A stretch of DNA of 64,000 nt from CAZBRS01 sp964494475. GTDB lineage: Bacteria > Myxococcota_A > UBA9042 > CAZBRS01. The DNA lies in assembly GCA_964494475.1 (NCBI GenBank), contig CAZBRS010000014.1, forward strand, positions 1 to 64,000. Direction: 5' to 3'. The notes under the pieces are model-generated. The model worked only from the letters and a program-made list of their open reading frames with translations, was not told the DNA's origin and searched no databases. The translations under genes and the position numbers were made by a program. Within the stretch, counting starts at the first letter, position 1. The number at the start of each line of letters is the position of its first letter. This document shows positions 55,227-63,621 of the stretch, piece by piece.

Positions 55227-56710
55227 ATCTCCTCGTATCCCTCCTGAGGCTTCGCACGCGCCCCCGGCTTGGCAGACGGACGGCGCGCGGGCTTGCCCGC
55301 CTTCTTCACCTCGCGCCCATGCTCGGGGGCTCCGTCGGAGCCCGGCGGCGCCGGAGCCACCGTCGGCGGCGGCACCTCGGGGGCCGTCACCGTCGGCGCG
55401 TCGATCGGCGGTGTCGGCGCGACCACCGGCGCGACCACCGGCGCGACCTCAGGGGCCGGGACCGCCGGGGCGACGACCGCCGGGGCGACGACCGCCGGGG
55501 CGACGGCCGCCGGGACGACGACCGCCGGGCTCGCCACGGGTGGCGCCTCGATGGCCCGCGGCGGGGCCGGCGGCCACCCGATCGCCAGCGCCGCGCCGAG
55601 CAGCGCCAGCGCCAGCACCACGGTCGCGATCGCGAGGCGCACGCGCGACGACCCGAGTCGCGACGCGGGCGTGGAGGCCTCCCCCCCCGACGGCGCCTCG
55701 TCGCTCGGCGAGCTGTCGGACGCGCTGGAAGCGTCGGCGTCGTGCAGCGCCTTCGAGAGTTCGCGCAACCGCACCCGCTCGAGGCTCGTCACCACCTCGA
55801 CCGCCGAAGGGCGATCGGCCGGCGCCTTGGCCAGCATGCGGTAGAGCAACGCCTGCATCTCGGCGGGCGCGCAGATTGCCACGGGCAGCGCCGGGATGGG
55901 CTCGTACAGGTGAGCCATCACGGCCTGGATCGGCGTGTCGCACTTGAACGGGTGTTGCCCGCTCAACATGGAATACAGGATGACGCCCAAGGAGTAGACG
56001 TCGATGGCCGGTGTCACGACGACGTGCCCCTCGGCCTGCTCCGGCGCCATGAACTGCGGCGTGCCGACGAAACCCCCGGTCTTCGTGACCGCGGAGTCAC
56101 CGGTGCCGGTGAGGAACTTCGCGATGCCGAAGTCGAGCACCTTGACGAAGTCGGCGTCACCCGCCACGTCGAGCAGGAACACGTTGTCGGGCTTCACGTC
56201 GCGGTGCACGAGGTTGGCGGCGTGGGCCTCGGCCAGGGCCTGGGCGATCTCGCACCCGACCTTGGCCGCCCTGACCAGCGGGAAGGGCGCCTCCTCGCGC
56301 ATCACGGTCGAGAGCGGACGCCCGTCGAGGAACTCCATCACCATGAACAAGTCGCGCGTCGCCGCCTGCCCGAAGTCGATCACGCGGATGGCGTGCGGAT
56401 GCGAGAGCAGGCTGGCGGCCTTGGCCTCGCGGTGGAACCGCCGGGCCGCCTCGTTGTTGCGCGCAAGGTCCGGGTTCATGACCTTGACGGCCACGATCTT
56501 GTTCATGGCGATCTGGGTCGCCCGATACACGGTGCCCATGCCGCCCCGGCCGATGCGCTCCTCGAGTCGATAACGCTTCTCGAGCACGCGCCCGAGCAGA
56601 GGATCGAAGCCGGGGCTGGAGTCGACGCGGTAGAACGTGCGCGTCCCGCACACGGGGCAGATCTCCTCGTCGCAACGACGATCGCACTCCGGACAGAGTC
56701 GGGACGCCAT
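55220..56710 (-). CDS. Ser/Thr protein kinase with N-terminal zinc ribbon
   Basis: 496 residues. N-terminal ribbon CPECDRRC-x4-CPVCG; kinase domain about 41-305 (GRGGMGTV, VAVKVM, HRDVKPDN, DFGIAK, APEQAEG); membrane helix LAIATVVLALALLGAALAIGW near 357; then a Val-Ala-Pro rich tail of about 110 residues coded partly by a 15-bp tandem repeat. No PEGA or PASTA domain is attached; instead a separate PEGA protein is encoded next, overlapping by 7 bases. Confidence 0.93.
   Translation of the reverse strand: MASRLCPECDRRCDEEICPVCGTRTFYRVDSSPGFDPLLGRVLEKRYRLEERIGRGGMGTVYRATQIAMNKIVAVKVMNPDLARNNEAARRFHREAKAASLLSHPHAIRVIDFGQAATRDLFMVMEFLDGRPLSTVMREEAPFPLVRAAKVGCEIAQALAEAHAANLVHRDVKPDNVFLLDVAGDADFVKVLDFGIAKFLTGTGDSAVTKTGGFVGTPQFMAPEQAEGHVVVTPAIDVYSLGVILYSMLSGQHPFKCDTPIQAVMAHLYEPIPALPVAICAPAEMQALLYRMLAKAPADRPSAVEVVTSLERVRLRELSKALHDADASSASDSSPSDEAPSGGEASTPASRLGSSRVRLAIATVVLALALLGAALAIGWPPAPPRAIEAPPVASPAVVVPAAVAPAVVAPAVVAPAVPAPEVAPVVAPVVAPTPPIDAPTVTAPEVPPPTVAPAPPGSDGAPEHGREVKKAGKPARRPSAKPGARAKPQEGYEEIW
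55461..55520. repeat. 15-bp tandem repeat in the kinase tail
   Basis: Three perfect 15-bp units (55461-55505) and a fourth with two changes (55506-55520), in frame, coding the VAPAV repeats. It is probably variable in copy number. Confidence 0.85.
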
Positions 56711-56774
56711 CTCGCGAGACCCGAGTTCGTACCACGGACGGGACGAAGGTACACGAGCTGTAAGAAGAAATCCA

Positions 56775-56798
56775 GGATGGGGATGGGGATGGGGACGG
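56775..56798. repeat. 6-bp microsatellite between kinase and SPOR genes
   Basis: GGATGG three times followed by GGACGG, just after the SPOR gene stop and 65 bases before the kinase start (minus-strand sense). Rare elsewhere in this window. Confidence 0.8.
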
Positions 56799-56800
56799 AC

Positions 56801-57466
56801 CTACTGGTCGACGTACGCCGGGAACAGCGTCTGCTTCTCGGTCTTCATGTAATAGTCGCGGAACGTCTCCATCTGCTCGCGCGTGGCGAACCTGCCCACG
56901 CGGATGCGGTACCACGGCTCGGCGTGCAGGATGTAGGCGGTCTCGTAGCCTTTCTGCTTCAGCTTGGCGAGCTCTTCCTCGGCCGAGGACTGGCTCTTCA
57001 CCGCCGTCAACTGCAGCGTGAAGGTGGGCTTCTCGAAGGTCGAGGGCGGGGCCTCGAGGCCGGTCTTCGCGATCTCGGCCGGCGCCTCCGGTTCGGGGGG
57101 CGGGGCCGTGGGCTTGGGCGGGATGGCGTCCAGCTTCTCGCCCTCGGCCTTGGCGCGGTCGATCATGGCCGCGAGCTTGGGGTCGGTGCGCGTGAGGTCT
57201 TCCTGGCCGCCCGTGCGCAGCGGGGGCATGTAGCGCTTCAGGAACTCGTCCTCGATGCGCGGCTCGCCCGCGACGGCCTTGTCGCGCGCCTCGTCGGTCG
57301 TGAATTGCTTGGTCACGAACGTCGAATACTCCTTGCCCACGAAGAAGCCGGCGATGAACATGCCGAGGGCGAAGGCCAGCAGGCCGCCGATCCAGCCGCG
57401 CAGGGCTCCGGCCGCCACGGTGCGGGCTTCGCTCTCCTTCTCCTTGATGCGATCCTCATTCCTCAT
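56801..57466 (-). CDS. SPOR-domain membrane protein
   Basis: 221 residues. One helix (WIGGLLAFALGMFIAGFFVG) near 25-45, a linker with Pro stretch, and a C-terminal SPOR domain of about 70 residues (FTLQLTAVKSQSSAEEELAKL, AYILHAEPWYRIRVGRF). SPOR domains bind glycan strands lacking stem peptides at division sites. The ATG lies within the last 11 bases of argS, a pairing (argS with a SPOR protein) also common in proteobacteria such as E. coli argS/ftsN-like neighbours. Confidence 0.9.
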   Translation of the reverse strand: MRNEDRIKEKESEARTVAAGALRGWIGGLLAFALGMFIAGFFVGKEYSTFVTKQFTTDEARDKAVAGEPRIEDEFLKRYMPPLRTGGQEDLTRTDPKLAAMIDRAKAEGEKLDAIPPKPTAPPPEPEAPAEIAKTGLEAPPSTFEKPTFTLQLTAVKSQSSAEEELAKLKQKGYETAYILHAEPWYRIRVGRFATREQMETFRDYYMKTEKQTLFPAYVDQ

Positions 57467-59141
57467 GTTCGCCTCCCACGCTCACCATGCGCTCCGGGGC
57501 CGTGATCTTCAGGGTGTCGAGCGCGTCGCCGATGACGCGCCGCACGAGCTCGACCAGGGTCAGGCGCGCGCGGGTGCGGGCCAGGTCGTCGCTGATGACG
57601 CGACCGGCGCCCTTGTTGCGCGTGTAGTAGCTGTGGAACTGCTTGGTCAGATCGATCAGGTAGAACGCCAGGGGGTGGATCTCGCCCGACCGCACGATGG
57701 TGCGCAGGACGTGCGGGTACTCGAGCACCTTCTTGGCGAGCTCGATCTCGTCGGGCAGCACCAACTGGGCCTCGAGCTCGTCGGCGTCGGGCACGCCCGG
57801 CGTCAGCCCGGCCTCGGCTGCCTTGGCCAGGATGCTCGAGATGCGGGCGTGGCCGTATTGCACGTAGAAGACCGGGTTGTCCTGGGTCTGCTGCTTGGCG
57901 AGCTCGAGGTCGAAGTCGAGGGGCGAGTCGCCGCTGCGCAGCATGAAGAAGAAGCGCGTCGCGTCGACGCCGACCTCGTCGAGCACCTCGCGCACCGTGA
58001 CGAAGTTGCCGGCGCGCCCGCTCATGGCGACGGGCTCGCCGTTGCGCAGCAGGCGCACGAACTGCAGCAGGATGACGCGGAAGCGCTCGGGATCGCGGCC
58101 CAGCGCCTGGATCGACGCCTTCATGCGCGGCACGTAGCCGTGGTGATCGGCGCCCCAGATGTCGATGAGCTCGTCGAAGCCGCGCTCGAACTTTTCGAAG
58201 TGGTAGGCGATGTCGGACGCGAAGTACGTGGGGATGCCGTTGTCGCGCACGACCACGCGGTCTTCGTCGTCGCCGAGCACCGAGCTGCGGAACACGAGCT
58301 TGCCGTCCTGCTCGTACAGCCAGCCGTCCTGCTTCAGGCGGTTGATCACGCGCTGCGACAGGCCGCGTTCGTAGATCTCGCGCTCGCTGTACCAGCGGTC
58401 GAACTCGATGCGGAAGGACGCGATGTCGTCGCGGATGCCCTGCAGCAGCTTGGTCGAGATGTAAGACTTGGACTCGTCGACCACGTCGGCGTAGGCCTTG
58501 TCCTTGCGGGCGTCGCCGATCTCGGCGAAGAGCTGGGCCGCGGCCTCGCGCACGTACTCGCCCTGGTAGCCATCCTCGGGGAAGGGCTCGACCACGCCGC
58601 AGAGCTCGAGATAGCGAGCGTGGAGCGAGCGCCCCAGCTTGTCCATCTGCATGCCCATGTCGTTGACGTAGTACTCGCGCCAGACCTCGTAGCCCGTCTT
58701 GGCCATGAGGCTCGCGAGCACGTCGCCGTAGACCGCGCCCCGCCCGTGGCCCACGTGCAGCGGATGCGTAGGGTTGGCGCTCACGAACTCGATGAGCACC
58801 TTGCGCCCCTGCCCCACGTCGGGCCGCCAGAACTGGGGCTCGCCCCCCGCCGCGTCGAGCAGCGACTGGAACACGGCGTAAGGCTTCACGCGGAAGTTGA
58901 TGAAGCCGGGGCCCGCGATGTCGAGCTTCGACACCCAGGGGCTCTGGAAGGCCTCGACGATACGTTCGGCCACCTTGCGGGGCGGGCTCTTCAACTCCTT
59001 GGCCAGCTGCAGCGCCACGTTGGTGGCGAAGTCGCCGAAGGTGGGGTTGGCCGGGGGCTCGACCGAGAGGTCGAGGTCGGCGCGCATCCCCAGGGTTTGG
59101 AGCACGCGACGCAGGTCTTCGGCGATCTTGTAGCGAATCAC
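57456..59141 (-). CDS. argS: Arginyl-tRNA synthetase
   Basis: 561 residues. FGDFATNVALQLAKEL, the HIGH motif HPLHVGHGRGAVYGD, YYVNDMGMQMDKLGRS, and the KMSK-loop MSGRAGN (no lysine, as in many ArgRS). The C-terminal anticodon-binding domain is present to the end (PLAFYLIDLTKQFHSYYTRNKG). The GTG at 59141 is taken as start, since the frame upstream reaches through the promoter into the ridA gene. It attaches arginine to its tRNA. Confidence 0.96.
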   Translation of the reverse strand: MIRYKIAEDLRRVLQTLGMRADLDLSVEPPANPTFGDFATNVALQLAKELKSPPRKVAERIVEAFQSPWVSKLDIAGPGFINFRVKPYAVFQSLLDAAGGEPQFWRPDVGQGRKVLIEFVSANPTHPLHVGHGRGAVYGDVLASLMAKTGYEVWREYYVNDMGMQMDKLGRSLHARYLELCGVVEPFPEDGYQGEYVREAAAQLFAEIGDARKDKAYADVVDESKSYISTKLLQGIRDDIASFRIEFDRWYSEREIYERGLSQRVINRLKQDGWLYEQDGKLVFRSSVLGDDEDRVVVRDNGIPTYFASDIAYHFEKFERGFDELIDIWGADHHGYVPRMKASIQALGRDPERFRVILLQFVRLLRNGEPVAMSGRAGNFVTVREVLDEVGVDATRFFFMLRSGDSPLDFDLELAKQQTQDNPVFYVQYGHARISSILAKAAEAGLTPGVPDADELEAQLVLPDEIELAKKVLEYPHVLRTIVRSGEIHPLAFYLIDLTKQFHSYYTRNKGAGRVISDDLARTRARLTLVELVRRVIGDALDTLKITAPERMVSVGGEHEE

Positions 59142-59160
59142 TGGACGGACCTGTCCCCGG

Positions 59161-59188
59161 TTGACCAAGCTGGTCGCGAGCGTAAGAT
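59161..59188 (+). promoter_or_regulatory. Promoter of ridA
   Basis: TTGACC at 59161-59166, 16-bp spacer, TAAGAT at 59183-59188. The start near 59195 gives a 35-base leader with GGAGA. Confidence 0.5.
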
Positions 59189-59207
59189 AGGCCCCCTGTG
59201 GTGTCAA
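59179..59207 (-). promoter_or_regulatory. Promoter of argS
   Basis: Minus strand: TTGACA (59207-59202), 17-bp spacer, TACGCT (59184-59179). Its -10 overlaps the -10 of the ridA promoter on the other strand. Confidence 0.45.
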
Positions 59208-59229
59208 GAAACCCGCACGGAGACTCGCC

Positions 59230-59616
59230 ATGCCCCTCACGCCCGTCTCGACCCCCGCCGCCCCCGCAGCGATCGGTCCCTACTCCCAGGCCATCGAGGC
59301 CGTCGGTTCACGCTGGTTGTTCCTGTCGGGCCAAATCCCGCTCGACCCGACCACGGGCCAGATGAACAACGCCACCGTGGCCGACGAGGTGGGCCAGGTG
59401 CTCTCGAACCTGCAGGCTGTGCTGGCCGCCGCCGGCGCCTCACCCGCCAACCTGGTCAAGACCACGATCTTCCTGACCGACATGGCCGACTTCGCGGTGG
59501 TGAACGAGGCCTACGCGGCGTGGCTGGGCGCGCACCGGCCGGCGCGCGCGACCATCGCGGTCAAGGCGTTGCCGAAGGGCGCCCGCGTCGAGATCGAGGG
59601 CATCGCCGTTCTGTAG
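59230..59616 (+). CDS. ridA: RidA family enamine/imine deaminase
   Basis: 128 residues, full length. AAIGPYSQAIEA, LFLSGQIPLDPTTG, ASPANLVKTTIFLTDMADFAVVNEAY and the C-terminal RATIAVKALPKGARVEIEGIA are the YjgF/RidA pattern, including the catalytic Arg in RATIAV. It clears reactive 2-aminoacrylate and related imines. GGAGA lies before the ATG. It is convergent with the response regulator gene, the gap being filled by a palindromic element. Confidence 0.94.
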   Translation: MPLTPVSTPAAPAAIGPYSQAIEAVGSRWLFLSGQIPLDPTTGQMNNATVADEVGQVLSNLQAVLAAAGASPANLVKTTIFLTDMADFAVVNEAYAAWLGAHRPARATIAVKALPKGARVEIEGIAVL

Positions 59617-59676
59617 GGGCGCGATGTCGTGGGGACACGATGGCACGTGGGGACACGATGCATCGTGTCCCTACAG
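59611..59676. repeat. REP-like palindromic element between convergent genes
   Basis: The ends (59611-59626 and 59661-59676) are inverted repeats with 14 of 16 bases matching. Inside, a 15-bp unit CGTGGGGACACGATG occurs twice (59628-59642, 59646-59660), and 59650-59671 is a perfect 22-bp palindrome centred on ATGCAT. Both convergent stop codons (TAG at 59614-59616 and 59673-59671) lie in the arms. It could serve as a bidirectional terminator or be a REP element. Confidence 0.8.
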
Positions 59677-60627
59677 ATCGGGAACGGTGATCCGTCCGGT
59701 CTCGGGGTCGATCCAGGCCAGCCGCCCCGGCCCCGCCCCGACGGCCGCCTCGAGGGCCACGTCGGCGTGCCCGAGCAGTTCGTCGACCGACAGCACGCGC
59801 TCGTCGCCGGGCGCCACCCCCAACGCGACCGACACGACGCCAGCGACCTCGCCCACGTCGAGCACGAAGGGCTCGGACACCGCGTCGGCGATGCGCTCGG
59901 CGATCAGGCGGCCGTCCTGGATGCCCGCCGCGTGCTCGAGCGCGATGGCGAAGTCGCCGCCGCCCAGACGGGTCACCGTGTCGCCGGGGTGGGTGAAGCG
60001 CCGGATGCGCCGGCTCACCTCGACCAGCACCGCGTCGCCGGCCAGGTAGCCGTAGCGCTCGATGACCGCGTCGAGGCCCAGCACCTGCAGGCGCACGAAC
60101 GAGAACGTGTCGTTGTGGTACCGCCGCACGCGCTCGATCATGTGCGCCAGGCGCTCCTGCAGCAGGCCGCGGCCCGCGTCGCCGGTGAGCGTGTCGTAGA
60201 AGGCGTTGCGCAGAAACTCTTCTTCGCAGGCCTTGCGCTGAAGCGAGCGCGTGAGCACGTGATCGAGCAATTCGGCCGAGGCCACGCTCTTGTCGACGTA
60301 ATCGGCCACGCCCAGCGTGAGCGCCCGCCGAATCACGTCTTCGTCCTGCTCGCTGGTCAGCATGATCACGGGCAGCGTGATGCGCCCCCGCTCGGACGAG
60401 AGGCGCCGCAGGAACTCGAGCCCGTCGACCCGGGGCATGCGAACGTCGAGGAAGACGCAATCGGGCGACTCTTCGCGGAAGAGACGAAGCCCCTCCTCGC
60501 CGGTGCGCGCCTCGAGGATCTCGGGGCAGAACCTCGCGAGTCGCGACAGCTTGTGCTTCACGAGGAAGCGATCGGATTCGTCGTCGTCGACGACCAGGAT
60601 ACGCAATCGGCGCGGCCCCGCGTCCAT
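59671..60627 (-). CDS. Response regulator with degenerate GGDEF domain
   Basis: 318 residues. The receiver domain is complete: VVDDDESD, phospho-acceptor Asp61 in VFLDVRMP, Thr in IMLTSEQ and Lys in YVDKSV. The output is a GGDEF-like domain (DTLTGDAGRGLLQERLA, then ERYGYLAGDAVLVEVSRR) whose active site reads RLGGGDFAIAL instead of GGDEF (near residue 220), so cyclic-di-GMP synthesis is doubtful. GGAGG is 4 bases before the ATG at 60627; an ATG at 60648 would overlap the previous stop. It is last in the operon with the TMEM260-like and PIG-L genes. Confidence 0.9.
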   Translation of the reverse strand: MDAGPRRLRILVVDDDESDRFLVKHKLSRLARFCPEILEARTGEEGLRLFREESPDCVFLDVRMPRVDGLEFLRRLSSERGRITLPVIMLTSEQDEDVIRRALTLGVADYVDKSVASAELLDHVLTRSLQRKACEEEFLRNAFYDTLTGDAGRGLLQERLAHMIERVRRYHNDTFSFVRLQVLGLDAVIERYGYLAGDAVLVEVSRRIRRFTHPGDTVTRLGGGDFAIALEHAAGIQDGRLIAERIADAVSEPFVLDVGEVAGVVSVALGVAPGDERVLSVDELLGHADVALEAAVGAGPGRLAWIDPETGRITVPDL

Positions 60628-60648
60628 GGCGCCTCCGGGCAGATGCAT

Positions 60649-62712
60649 CTACTGTACCGCGCCTTCCGGCGCTTTTCCAGTTCCCGCGTCGGGAGACGTG
60701 CTATCGCCCCGTCGAATCTCCGCGGCGCGCGCTCGCGTTGGCTGCGACGGGTCGAGCGCCTCGGCCCGCTCGAGCAGCGGCAGGGCCTCGACGGCCTGCC
60801 CGGCCGCCACGCGATAGCGCGCCAGGTTCAGGAGGGCCAGCACCGAGTCGGGGCGCAGCGCGAGCGCCTGCTCGGTGAGCGTGATGGCCTCGGACAGCCG
60901 CCCCGCGCGGGCGAGCAGGGCTCCAGAGTTCACGAGGGCCTTCGGGTTCTCGGGGTCCTGGGCGAGCGCCTCGGCGAGCAGGCGCGCGGCCGTGGGCCCG
61001 TCGTCCAGCCGCGCCGCTGCCGTGGCTGCCTGGCTGAGCCAGGTCGAGAGGGCCCCCGCGCTCTCGCGCGACACGTGGGACCGGGCCGCCGCCAGGAAGG
61101 CGTGGAACGCGTGGCCCACGTCGGCGCCGCGGCCCTCGACGGGCGCCACCGGGAAGCCGACGGGCGGCCGCTCGAAGAGCGCCTTCTCGTACTCGGTGAG
61201 CCCGGGCTCCCAGAAGACCGCCGGCCCGTTGGTGCCGACCCCGATCAGGGCGTCGAGGGCCTGCAACTGCACCTTCCGCACCTCGCGCAGCTCGGGGTGT
61301 CGATCGAGCTGGTCGGCCAGCCGGAGCAGGGACGCCGGGAACCCGTCGACACGGTGGAGCCGGCCGAGCGTTCGCAGGTGGCTGCTCTCGACCACGTGGG
61401 CGGCGACCACGTGGGTCGTGTCGAGCCGGAAGCCTTCGACCCCCTGGAGATACAGGGCCCCGGCGCTCAGGTGGTCGCTGCTCGTGAGGAGCACCGAGCC
61501 GGGCGGTACCAGCTCGAAGGCGCGCTGCGCCAGGGCGAGCGCGTGCACGTCGCGCCCCAGGTCGGCCTCGTAGAGCGCGTCGGGGGCCAGCCCCAGGGGC
61601 AGCGCCGGCAACGTCAGGAGCAGCACGCGGCGCGCCACGGGGAGGCCCGAGAGGCGTCGGGCCAGCGCGGCCAGGGGCACCACCGCCAGCACCAACGCCG
61701 CGAACAGAGAGAACACGACCGTCTGCCGGTCGGCGATGCCCATGGGGTTCAGCCCCAGCGTGAACCCGAGGTCGACCAGCACCGCCAACGCCAGCAGGCC
61801 GAGCAGTCGACGACCGGACGCCCGGAGGGCCAGCAGCACCGCGCCCAGGGGCACCAGCGCGGCCACGAGGCCCAGATCGTCGCCGACCACCCGCCACAGG
61901 AGCTGCACGCGCACCTCGAGCACCTGCCACGAGACCTGCCCCACCTCGGCGAAGGAGCGCGCGATGCGGGCGCCGGTCACGTGCTCGACGAAGGCCGTCC
62001 AGGTGCGCGGATCGCCCCAGTTGCGGAAGGGTTCGGCCGCAGCGCGCAGCGGCAGGTAGCCGAGCGCGAGCAGGCCGACCACGCCCGCCAGGGGCAGCAG
62101 CGCCAGCCCCGCGAGGCCCAGCCGACGCCGCCCCACGCAGACCGACACCAGCAACAGCGCCCCGAGGATCAAAGCGGCCGCGGCGTGGTGGGCCCCCGCG
62201 AGCCCGGTCACGAACGCGAGCAGCACGATGCGCCGGGCGTCGGACGCGGCGTCGACGGCCAGGCTCACCCCCAGCATGACGAGCAGGAGCGAGGGCAGGT
62301 AGACCTCGGCCGTGGCCGCATGCACGAAGAGCGTTCGCGTCGCGAGGACCAGCACGCCCAGCAGCAGCGCCAGCGAGGGCACCACCGCCACGCCGGCGCG
62401 CCGGAGCAGGCGCGTGGCCAGGAGCACGGCGCAGAAGGCCGCGAGCAGCGACAGCAGGTGCGTGCGGAAGGGCACCGAGCCGACGGGGACGAGCTGCGCG
62501 GCGCGCGCCAGCACGTTGTAGAGGGGGAAGCCCGTGGGGTGCGGGACGCCCAGGCAGAAGGCCGCGCTCACGAACTCGGCGTCGTCGTACCAGGCGATGG
62601 AGGGGGCCACCAGGAACAGCGCCGCGAGCCAGGCGGCCGCCAGCAGGCCGCGATCGCCGGGCAGGCGCGCCGCCGCCTCGGTCCAACGGGTGGACCGCCC
62701 GCCGTCAGCCAC
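60649..62712 (-). CDS. TMEM260-like (DUF2723) membrane protein with C-terminal TPRs
   Basis: 687 residues, GTG start overlapping the PIG-L stop by 8 bases. IAWYDDAEFVSAAFCLGVPHPTGFPLYNVLARAAQLVPVG is the DUF2723 signature (usually GDSGEF-x3-AY-x-LGV-HPPG-P). About 11-12 helices follow, to about residue 395, then a soluble part and two or three TPRs near the end (DPENPKALVNSGALLARAGRL, PDSVLALLNLARYRVAAGQ). TMEM260 relatives are lipid-linked mannosyltransferases acting on proteins. It is paired with a PIG-L sugar deacetylase, so a glycan function is plausible. Confidence 0.85.
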   Translation of the reverse strand: MADGGRSTRWTEAAARLPGDRGLLAAAWLAALFLVAPSIAWYDDAEFVSAAFCLGVPHPTGFPLYNVLARAAQLVPVGSVPFRTHLLSLLAAFCAVLLATRLLRRAGVAVVPSLALLLGVLVLATRTLFVHAATAEVYLPSLLLVMLGVSLAVDAASDARRIVLLAFVTGLAGAHHAAAALILGALLLVSVCVGRRRLGLAGLALLPLAGVVGLLALGYLPLRAAAEPFRNWGDPRTWTAFVEHVTGARIARSFAEVGQVSWQVLEVRVQLLWRVVGDDLGLVAALVPLGAVLLALRASGRRLLGLLALAVLVDLGFTLGLNPMGIADRQTVVFSLFAALVLAVVPLAALARRLSGLPVARRVLLLTLPALPLGLAPDALYEADLGRDVHALALAQRAFELVPPGSVLLTSSDHLSAGALYLQGVEGFRLDTTHVVAAHVVESSHLRTLGRLHRVDGFPASLLRLADQLDRHPELREVRKVQLQALDALIGVGTNGPAVFWEPGLTEYEKALFERPPVGFPVAPVEGRGADVGHAFHAFLAAARSHVSRESAGALSTWLSQAATAAARLDDGPTAARLLAEALAQDPENPKALVNSGALLARAGRLSEAITLTEQALALRPDSVLALLNLARYRVAAGQAVEALPLLERAEALDPSQPTRARAAEIRRGDSTSPDAGTGKAPEGAVQ

Positions 62713-63619
62713 CGCGCGCCCCGAGGAGGTGCCGCGCGAGCACGGCCAGCGTGCGGTCGAAGCGCATGGGCGTGTCGAACCAGCGATCGAACAGGTAGTC
62801 GAGCCGGCTCGAGACGTGGGTGGAGCGCGTCAGGTCGCGCTCCGGCGGGACCTCGGCGAACACCTCGCGGGAGAGGAACGACGCCAGCGTCACGCGCCGG
62901 AGGCGAAGGGCACCGAGCACGCCGTACAGCCGGATGAGCGCCTGGAAGCCCCCGATGATGTCGACCTGGCTGGGATAGCTGCCGAGGAGCGCCCGCTTGC
63001 GGTCGTATTCGGCGGGCGTGAGCAGGAGCTCGTGGTGGGGGGCCCGCCGCCAGGGTCGGAAGCGCAACGCCACCAGCGACGCCAGCTCGTACTCGGGCAC
63101 CTCGAAGAGCCGGATGGTGCGCCCGATCTCCCGGCCGACGACGCGCGCCGCGCAGGTGGCGAGCAGGTGCACCAGGTCGTGGCCGGTGTGTCCGCCCTGC
63201 CAGGCGAGCGTCCAGAGGACCTGCGGCTCGCGCGCACGTACGGCCGCGAGGACCTCCTCGAGCAGGACCTCGAAGAACGCGAGCGTGGCGGGGAGCGGTC
63301 CCTCGTTCACGAGGGACGCCAGGTGCCGGTAGATGGCCAGCTCGGAGTGCCCCAGGAACGTGAGCCGCGGTTCGGAGACGCCCACCTCGGCCACGGCGGC
63401 GATTGACTCGCGCCGGCGCGTTTCGGCATACACCGTCGGCTCGGTCCGGTAGCGGGGCGCGAGCCCGTCGCCGTTGGTCAACCACACGATCGGCGTGTCG
63501 GGGGGCAGGCGCTGCAGCAGGCCAGCGAAGCCGACCTCGTCGTCCTGGTGGGCCAGCACGATCTGGTGGCGCAGCGAGCCGTCGAAGAGCGCGGGCTCGT
63601 TCGCGACCGCGCGGCCCAT
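62705..63619 (-). CDS. PIG-L/LmbE family deacetylase
   Basis: 304 residues. The zinc motif reads LAHQDDEVGF (AHPDDE with Pro changed to Gln), with WLTNGDG next and the third-ligand region GGHTGHDLVHLLA. PIG-L enzymes remove N-acetyl groups from GlcNAc-type sugars in glycolipids or cofactors. It starts 2 bases after the TPR gene stop and overlaps the TMEM260-like gene. The C-terminal third is not recognised. Confidence 0.87.
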   Translation of the reverse strand: MGRAVANEPALFDGSLRHQIVLAHQDDEVGFAGLLQRLPPDTPIVWLTNGDGLAPRYRTEPTVYAETRRRESIAAVAEVGVSEPRLTFLGHSELAIYRHLASLVNEGPLPATLAFFEVLLEEVLAAVRAREPQVLWTLAWQGGHTGHDLVHLLATCAARVVGREIGRTIRLFEVPEYELASLVALRFRPWRRAPHHELLLTPAEYDRKRALLGSYPSQVDIIGGFQALIRLYGVLGALRLRRVTLASFLSREVFAEVPPERDLTRSTHVSSRLDYLFDRWFDTPMRFDRTLAVLARHLLGARGG

Positions 63620-63621
63620 GG

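Noticed and set aside
56711..56800. Promoter of the zinc-ribbon kinase gene
   Set aside because: The best match, TGGATT-17-TACCTT, is too weak to report; the gap otherwise holds only the GGATGG microsatellite.
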